A stretch of DNA of 10,594 bases from a bacterium (GTDB lineage Bacteria; Verrucomicrobiota; Verrucomicrobiae; JAJYAR01), in NCBI GenBank assembly GCA_021779435.1, contig JAJYAR010000038.1, forward strand, positions 1-10,594, read 5' to 3'. Position 1 is the stretch's first letter; the number at the start of each line of letters is the position of its first letter. A model generated the notes under the pieces. The model saw only the letters and a program-made list of their open reading frames with translations, made no database searches and was not told the origin of the DNA. Made by a program: the position numbers and the translations under genes. This document shows, piece after piece, positions 6,761 to 10,594 of the stretch.

Positions 6761-7804
6761 TCACCCCGCGGTTCGCGGGCGTCGGGCGCGCAGGGTGTCG
6801 CCTTTGACCCAGGTGCTCTCGACCATCTCGATTCGAGGTTCCCGGGGCAGGCCGAGGTCGTTGTTGGCAATCCTCGCAGCCAGAAGCTCGACGGACCACG
6901 CCCCCATCAGCCGTTGGTTCTGCTGCATGCCGGAAAGCCCAGTCCCTTCGAGGATGTGGCTGAGGACGGCAAGCCCGACGTCGGCCGGCACGCGCACGTG
7001 GTTCGCCGCGAGAACACCGCGCAGGTCGTTGATCCGGTCGGACAAGTGGATGAACACGAGGGCGTCGGGCCGCTCGGTGCGCAGCCACGTCATCAGCGGC
7101 GCCTCCTCCACCTGGTCGACGTAGAGGACAGGCAGCGCGCCGCCGGCGCCAAGGTCGCGGTCGCACCACCCCAGGTAGGCCGCGACGTGCACGTGGGACG
7201 TGCGGAGGTCCTCGGATTTCCCGATGACGAGGCCGGGGCGCCGGTAGCCCAGCGCGTGCAGCCGGTCCAGCGCCGTGATCGTGTCGTTGTAGAAATGGCT
7301 GGTCACCCGGTGCAGCGGCGTGCGGATGCTGAGGCCGACGGTCACGACGGCGAAATGGTCGAGCTCCCCGGGAAAGGCGTCATCGAGCCGTGGGCTTCCG
7401 AAGCACAGCAGCCCCTCGATCCCGCGCGCGTCGAGGATGCCCCGAAAGCGGCGGCGCGTCATCCCGGGAGCGCCCAGCCAGAAAGGTTCGAGCCGGTACC
7501 CGATCTCCCTCGCGCGCGACTCCATGCTGGAAAAGATGCGCCGAAGGTGGACCGACTGCTCCCAGGGATTCGGCACGTCGTAGAGCGACATGACCCCAAA
7601 GCAGCCGCGCGTCCGTCCTTCCCTGGGACGCCTTAGCTCCCGCATGATCGCGGCGACGCGGGCGTCGATCTCGTAACCGTGTTCCTTGGCGAGCCTTTGC
7701 ACCCGCTCACGCGTGGCCTTCGACACCTTCGCGCTACCGCGCAACGCCAGCGAAACCGCCGAGGGGGAGAGTTCTGCAATGTTTGCCAGCCGCCGCAGGT
7801 TCAT
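6761..7804 (-). CDS. LacI-family transcriptional regulator
   Basis: 347 aa, start ATG at 7804-7802, stop at 6763-6761, normal length for the family. The N-terminal helix-turn-helix lies at residues 2-23 (LRRLANIAELSPSAVSLALRG), followed by SKATRERVQRLAKEHGYEIDARVA, the classic LacI third helix and hinge region. From about 65 (GCFGVMSLYD) to 340 is a periplasmic-binding-protein-like effector domain with recognisable LGYRRPGLVIG and RPDALVFIHLSDRINDLRGVL segments. Family knowledge: such proteins bind palindromic operators as dimers and release, or occasionally bind, when a sugar or sugar phosphate is present. It is divergent from the GH115 gene and convergent with GH31. With glycoside hydrolases on both sides it is most likely a local regulator of this cluster, possibly also of its own gene through the palindrome about 50 bases upstream of its start. 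The effector cannot be predicted from sequence. Confidence 0.95.
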   Translation of the reverse strand: MNLRRLANIAELSPSAVSLALRGSAKVSKATRERVQRLAKEHGYEIDARVAAIMRELRRPREGRTRGCFGVMSLYDVPNPWEQSVHLRRIFSSMESRAREIGYRLEPFWLGAPGMTRRRFRGILDARGIEGLLCFGSPRLDDAFPGELDHFAVVTVGLSIRTPLHRVTSHFYNDTITALDRLHALGYRRPGLVIGKSEDLRTSHVHVAAYLGWCDRDLGAGGALPVLYVDQVEEAPLMTWLRTERPDALVFIHLSDRINDLRGVLAANHVRVPADVGLAVLSHILEGTGLSGMQQNQRLMGAWSVELLAARIANNDLGLPREPRIEMVESTWVKGDTLRARRPRTAG

Positions 7805-7853
7805 AGGTCAACAGTACACCGGATCGGAGCTTGGGTCGCGGCGGGCCGCAGAT

Positions 7854-7867
7854 CAACGTGAACGTTG
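7854..7867. promoter_or_regulatory. Candidate LacI-family operator (perfect palindrome)
   Basis: CAACGT-GA-ACGTTG: 6-bp arms, 2-bp centre, 50 bases upstream of the lacI start. The size and even symmetry suit a LacI-family dimer, though the centre is not the common CG. An 11/14 match in reverse orientation occurs at 8117-8130. Assignment to this regulator is inference. Confidence 0.42.
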
Positions 7868-8116
7868 CCGAGTCACCCGAATGCGTGCGCAGCCCAATCG
7901 TGCGCGCTCCAAGACCATGCCCCCTGACGAATCCTCACCCCGTTCGCGCGCCTGCGGCTCGATATCGGACGTGGGCGTCGGCTTGCTGGCGCGGCTCTGG
8001 CCGTGGATCGAGGGGCCGGACTGCTGGGTCGCCCGCGAAAGGTACCGGGATCCGAGGACCCTGGGCACAACGTCCCGCTTCGCGGCCGACGGTTCATGGT
8101 TCGCGGGATCCAAGTT

Positions 8117-8130
8117 CAACGTTCGGATTG
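8117..8130. promoter_or_regulatory. Second candidate operator, imperfect
   Basis: CAACGTTCGGATTG matches the reverse complement of 7854-7867 at 11 of 14 positions, but its right half-site is degraded. It lies about 90 bases upstream of the GH115 start, a plausible place for control of that gene. The similarity could be chance in so short a word. Confidence 0.28.
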
Positions 8131-8132
8131 CG

Positions 8133-8165
8133 GTGGGAGCCTTTCGCGAATGAATTCGCTCCTAC
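8133..8165. repeat. Nested REP-type hairpin upstream of GH115
   Basis: Outer arms GTGGGAGC (8133-8140) and GCTCCTAC (8158-8165) pair with one G-T. Inside lies a perfect palindrome GCGAAT-GA-ATTCGC (8146-8159) that shares two bases with the right arm, so the two stems are mutually exclusive at that edge. The reverse complement begins GTAGGAGCGAATTCATTCGC, resembling the GTAGGAGC-type REPs known from other bacteria such as Pseudomonas. Unrelated in sequence to the CGTGGCA family elsewhere in the window. Confidence 0.65.
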
Positions 8166-8220
8166 GGAACAGCGGCCCGGGCCTTTCCCCTTCCTCGCTC
8201 TCAACACGACTCATCCAACC

Positions 8221-10594
8221 GTGAAAACACTGCGTTCGTTCGTCCTCTGTCTCTCGCTCGTCGTCGGTTCAACGGCCACACTCGGTGCCGGCCTGCCGCT
8301 CAAAACCGCCGCCACCGACGCCTCCGACTTTCCGTTGGTCGTCAAGGGGCGCGCCGCCGCAATCGTCGTTGACCGCTCGGATGCGGAGGTCGTGCGAATC
8401 GCAGCCGACATGCTTGCGGCGGACATCGAGCGGGTCGCGGGCGTGAAACCGGCGGTCGGTGACGCCGTCGCCACTCAGAACGCCCCCGTGATCGTGATCG
8501 GCAGCGTGGAGAAAAGCCCGCTGATCGCGGACCTGGTGAAGCGCGGCAAGCTGGACGTGAAACCGATCGAGGGAAAGTGGGAGTCGTACGTCGTCACGAC
8601 GGTCTCGGATCCGTTCCCCGGCACGGCGAGCGCGCTCGTCATTGCGGGAAGCGATCGCCGCGGCACGGCCTACGGCGTCGTGGAAATTTCCGAGACGATC
8701 GGCGTTTCGCCCTGGGTCTGGTGGGCCGATGTGCCGGCCCCGAAGCGCGACACGCTGGTTCTCGGCGCGGGCACGCACCTCCAGGGGACTCCCTCGGTCA
8801 AATACCGCGGCATCTTCATCAACGACGAGGACTGGGGCCTGCAGCCCTGGGCCGCCAAGACCATCGAGCCGAAGAGCGCTGGCGGCGTGGGCGACGTCGG
8901 CCCAAAGACGTACGCCCGGGTGTTCGAGCTTCTCGTCCGGCTGCGCGCCAACCTCTGCTGGCCCGCGATGCACGACTGCACGAAGGCGTTCAACATCTAC
9001 CCGGAGAACAAGCTCGTCGCCGATCGCTACGCCATCGTGATGGGCTCGTCGCATTGCGAGCCGATGCTCCGCAACAACGTCACCGAGTGGCCGCACGACC
9101 GCGCGAGCAGCTACAACTACGTGACCAACCGCCAGGGAGTGCTCGATTACTGGAGGCAACGGGTCGCCGAGAACGGGAAATTCGAGAACGTGTACACCCT
9201 CGGCATGCGCGGCATCCACGATTCCGACATGCTCGGCGGCGGGACGCCTCCCGAGCGCGCGGCGCGGTTGAACAGCATCATCGCCGATGAGCGCGCGATG
9301 CTCCACGATCTCGTCAACCCGGATGTCAGCGCGATTCCGCAGATCTTCTGCCCGTACAAGGAGGTCCTTACGCTGTACCAGCTCGGTGCGGTGCCGCCGG
9401 CCGATGTGACGATGGTGTGGGCGGACGACAACCACGGCTACATCCGCCAGCTCTCGACCCCGGAAGAGCAGAAGCGGCAGGGCGGGGCGGGTGTCTATTA
9501 CCACATCTCGTACTGGGGCCGCCCGCATGACTACCTCTGGCTCTGCACGACTCCGCCGTCGCTCGTGTGGGAGGAATTGTCCAAGGCTTACGAGTACGGT
9601 GCCCGGAACTTCTGGGTGATCAACGTGGGCGACATCAAGCCCGGCGAGATCGATCTGACGCTCGCGATGCGCATGGCGTACGACATCACGTCGTACAGCC
9701 GCGAGACCATCGGCGGCTTCACCGAGGATTTTGCGAAAGCGAACTTCGGACCGGCGCACGCCAAGGAAATCGCCGCCGTGCTTCGCGGTTATTACCAGCT
9801 CAATTACCAGCGCAAGCCGGAGCACCTGGGCTTCAACACGAGCCAGAACCCCGGCGGCCCGATCCAGCCGACGCAGTTCACCGACCGGGAAATCCAGTTC
9901 CGCCTGGCGGCCTTCGAGGCGTTGCGCAACGAGACCGACCGGCTCTACGCCGCGATGCCCGCGGAACAGCGCGATGCGTTCTATGAACTCGTCGTTTACC
10001 CGGTCCGCGGCGCCACGCTGCAGAATCAGAAGCTCCTCTGGGCCGACCTGCAGCGCCGGGCCGCGGCCGCGGGAAATGCGACGGCGGCGCGCGACGCCGA
10101 GGCAAAATCGAAGTCGGCTTACGAAGCGATCGAGGCCGAGACGGTTTACTACAACGAGACCCTCGCGGGCGGCAAGTGGAGGCACATGATGAGCAGCCAC
10201 CCGCACAACACCGACGTCCACAAGCTCCCGAAGTTTGCCGAGATAGCTTCGAGTGCCGCCACGGAACCCGCGGAAACAGCCGTGAAGTTCCTTCCCGCCA
10301 CGCCAATCGACATTGGCCGGGAGCAGCCGGCCCCGATGACGTTCGCCGAGCGTGATGGCTTTCTTTCGATTGCCGCGGAGCACCCCACCCGGAAGGTCGA
10401 CCGCGACGGCGCGGCCTGGCAGATCATACCCGGGCTCGGACGGCTGGGCGACTCCATGGCGGTGTTCCCGGTGACTGCCGCCTCCATCGAGGCCGGCGAC
10501 GTGACGACGCGCGCGCCGGTGCTCGAGGTCGACCTGACGACGCAGACCCCCGCGCCGCGCGCGGCGGTGGTGATCCAGGCGATACCCACGCACC
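8221..10594 (+). CDS. Secreted GH115 alpha-glucuronidase (3' end outside window)
   Basis: The frame runs from GTG 8221 to the window edge without a stop: 791 codons of a protein usually about 830-1000 aa. Residues 1 to about 23 are a signal peptide (KTLRSFVLCLSLVVGSTATLGA). GH115 blocks follow in order: YRGIFINDEDWGLQPWA (NDED at 201-204), RLRANLCWPAMHDCTKAF, MGSSHCEPMLRNNVTEW (Glu280), TLGMRGIHDSDM (Asp334, Asp336), WADDNHGYIRQL (400-409), YYHISYWGRPHDYLWL, a helical region, and from about 714 (FLSIAAEHPTRK) the C-terminal GH115 beta-domain. Family knowledge: GH115 enzymes are inverting alpha-glucuronidases that remove alpha-1,2-linked glucuronic acid or its 4-O-methyl form from internal and terminal xylose of xylan. 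The start is GTG because no in-frame ATG lies nearby upstream and this start gives a clean signal peptide; no Shine-Dalgarno is visible. Divergent from lacI, hence probably controlled by it. Confidence 0.94.
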   Translation, partial: MKTLRSFVLCLSLVVGSTATLGAGLPLKTAATDASDFPLVVKGRAAAIVVDRSDAEVVRIAADMLAADIERVAGVKPAVGDAVATQNAPVIVIGSVEKSPLIADLVKRGKLDVKPIEGKWESYVVTTVSDPFPGTASALVIAGSDRRGTAYGVVEISETIGVSPWVWWADVPAPKRDTLVLGAGTHLQGTPSVKYRGIFINDEDWGLQPWAAKTIEPKSAGGVGDVGPKTYARVFELLVRLRANLCWPAMHDCTKAFNIYPENKLVADRYAIVMGSSHCEPMLRNNVTEWPHDRASSYNYVTNRQGVLDYWRQRVAENGKFENVYTLGMRGIHDSDMLGGGTPPERAARLNSIIADERAMLHDLVNPDVSAIPQIFCPYKEVLTLYQLGAVPPADVTMVWADDNHGYIRQLSTPEEQKRQGGAGVYYHISYWGRPHDYLWLCTTPPSLVWEELSKAYEYGARNFWVINVGDIKPGEIDLTLAMRMAYDITSYSRETIGGFTEDFAKANFGPAHAKEIAAVLRGYYQLNYQRKPEHLGFNTSQNPGGPIQPTQFTDREIQFRLAAFEALRNETDRLYAAMPAEQRDAFYELVVYPVRGATLQNQKLLWADLQRRAAAAGNATAARDAEAKSKSAYEAIEAETVYYNETLAGGKWRHMMSSHPHNTDVHKLPKFAEIASSAATEPAETAVKFLPATPIDIGREQPAPMTFAERDGFLSIAAEHPTRKVDRDGAAWQIIPGLGRLGDSMAVFPVTAASIEAGDVTTRAPVLEVDLTTQTPAPRAAVVIQAIPTH

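Larger units (their letters stand above)
7805..8220. other. Divergent intergenic region between lacI and the GH115 gene
   Basis: 416 bases between two divergent start codons with no recognisable gene in any frame; the short open frames crossing it are not convincing. It holds a perfect 6+6 palindrome near lacI, a related site at 8117-8130 and a nested REP-type hairpin at 8133-8165. No convincing -35/-10 pair was seen, as expected if promoters here deviate from the Escherichia coli consensus. It should contain the promoters for both genes. Confidence 0.6.

Noticed and set aside
6506..7636. 376-codon plus-strand open frame
   Set aside because: Antisense to the LacI regulator, whose helix-turn-helix and effector domain are clear on the minus strand.
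7873..8153. Small protein in the lacI-GH115 gap
   Set aside because: Short frames exist on both strands but lack a family pattern, a ribosome site or sensible composition, and they overlap the REP hairpin and candidate operators.
8269..10593. Very long open frame (774 codons) on the minus strand
   Set aside because: It is antisense to the GH115 coding frame, whose motifs are unmistakable. The absence of stops reflects GC-rich third positions; the translation is low-complexity, Arg/Val-rich and matches no family.

Overview
The window is a GC-rich stretch of carbohydrate-degrading genes from what is most likely a member of Verrucomicrobiota, probably Opitutales/Opitutaceae-like. That placement is inferred from three things: dense secreted glycoside hydrolases next to a LacI-type regulator, start codons without Shine-Dalgarno sites, and intergenic hairpin repeats of the type 'GTGGCACGGGCG...CGCCCGTG'. 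No rRNA or single-copy marker is present to confirm it.

Layout. Positions 2-583 are the C-terminal part of a GH95 alpha-L-fucosidase, cut by the window edge. Positions 615-1776 are a decayed stretch: the first half of a ROK-family sugar kinase (frameshifted near 1028) runs directly into the second half of a sugar-porter MFS transporter. That transporter fragment also loses its last helices near 1630, and a GC-rich hairpin follows. Three large intact-looking enzymes and a regulator come next: a secreted GH59 galactocerebrosidase-like beta-galactosidase (1873-3960), a secreted GH31 alpha-glycosidase (4296-6578), a LacI-family repressor on the minus strand (6761-7804) and, divergent from it, a secreted GH115 alpha-glucuronidase (8221 to the window end, 3' truncated).

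The gaps between genes are structured. The 335-base gap after GH59 and the 182-base gap after GH31 both begin with the same 17-nt REP-like word. Both then carry a roughly 70-bp composite element made of two dissimilar 8-bp-stem hairpins, one copy inverted relative to the other, with a degenerate third copy. This is REPIN-like architecture. A different, nested palindrome sits just upstream of the GH115 gene. Two related 14-nt sites lie in the lacI/GH115 divergent region and are candidate operators.

Together the enzymes would remove fucose, beta-galactose, an alpha-linked hexose or xylose, and (4-O-methyl-)glucuronic acid side groups. This suggests side-chain stripping of a decorated plant or algal polysaccharide such as glucuronoxylan, fucogalacto-xyloglucan or arabinogalactan. 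LacI would be the local sugar sensor. The exact substrate cannot be read from sequence. Nothing here is clearly a new defence or mobile system. The most notable points are the REPIN-like units, the bacterial GH59 with an altered acid/base motif, the divergent GH31 active site and the ROK/transporter fusion scar.
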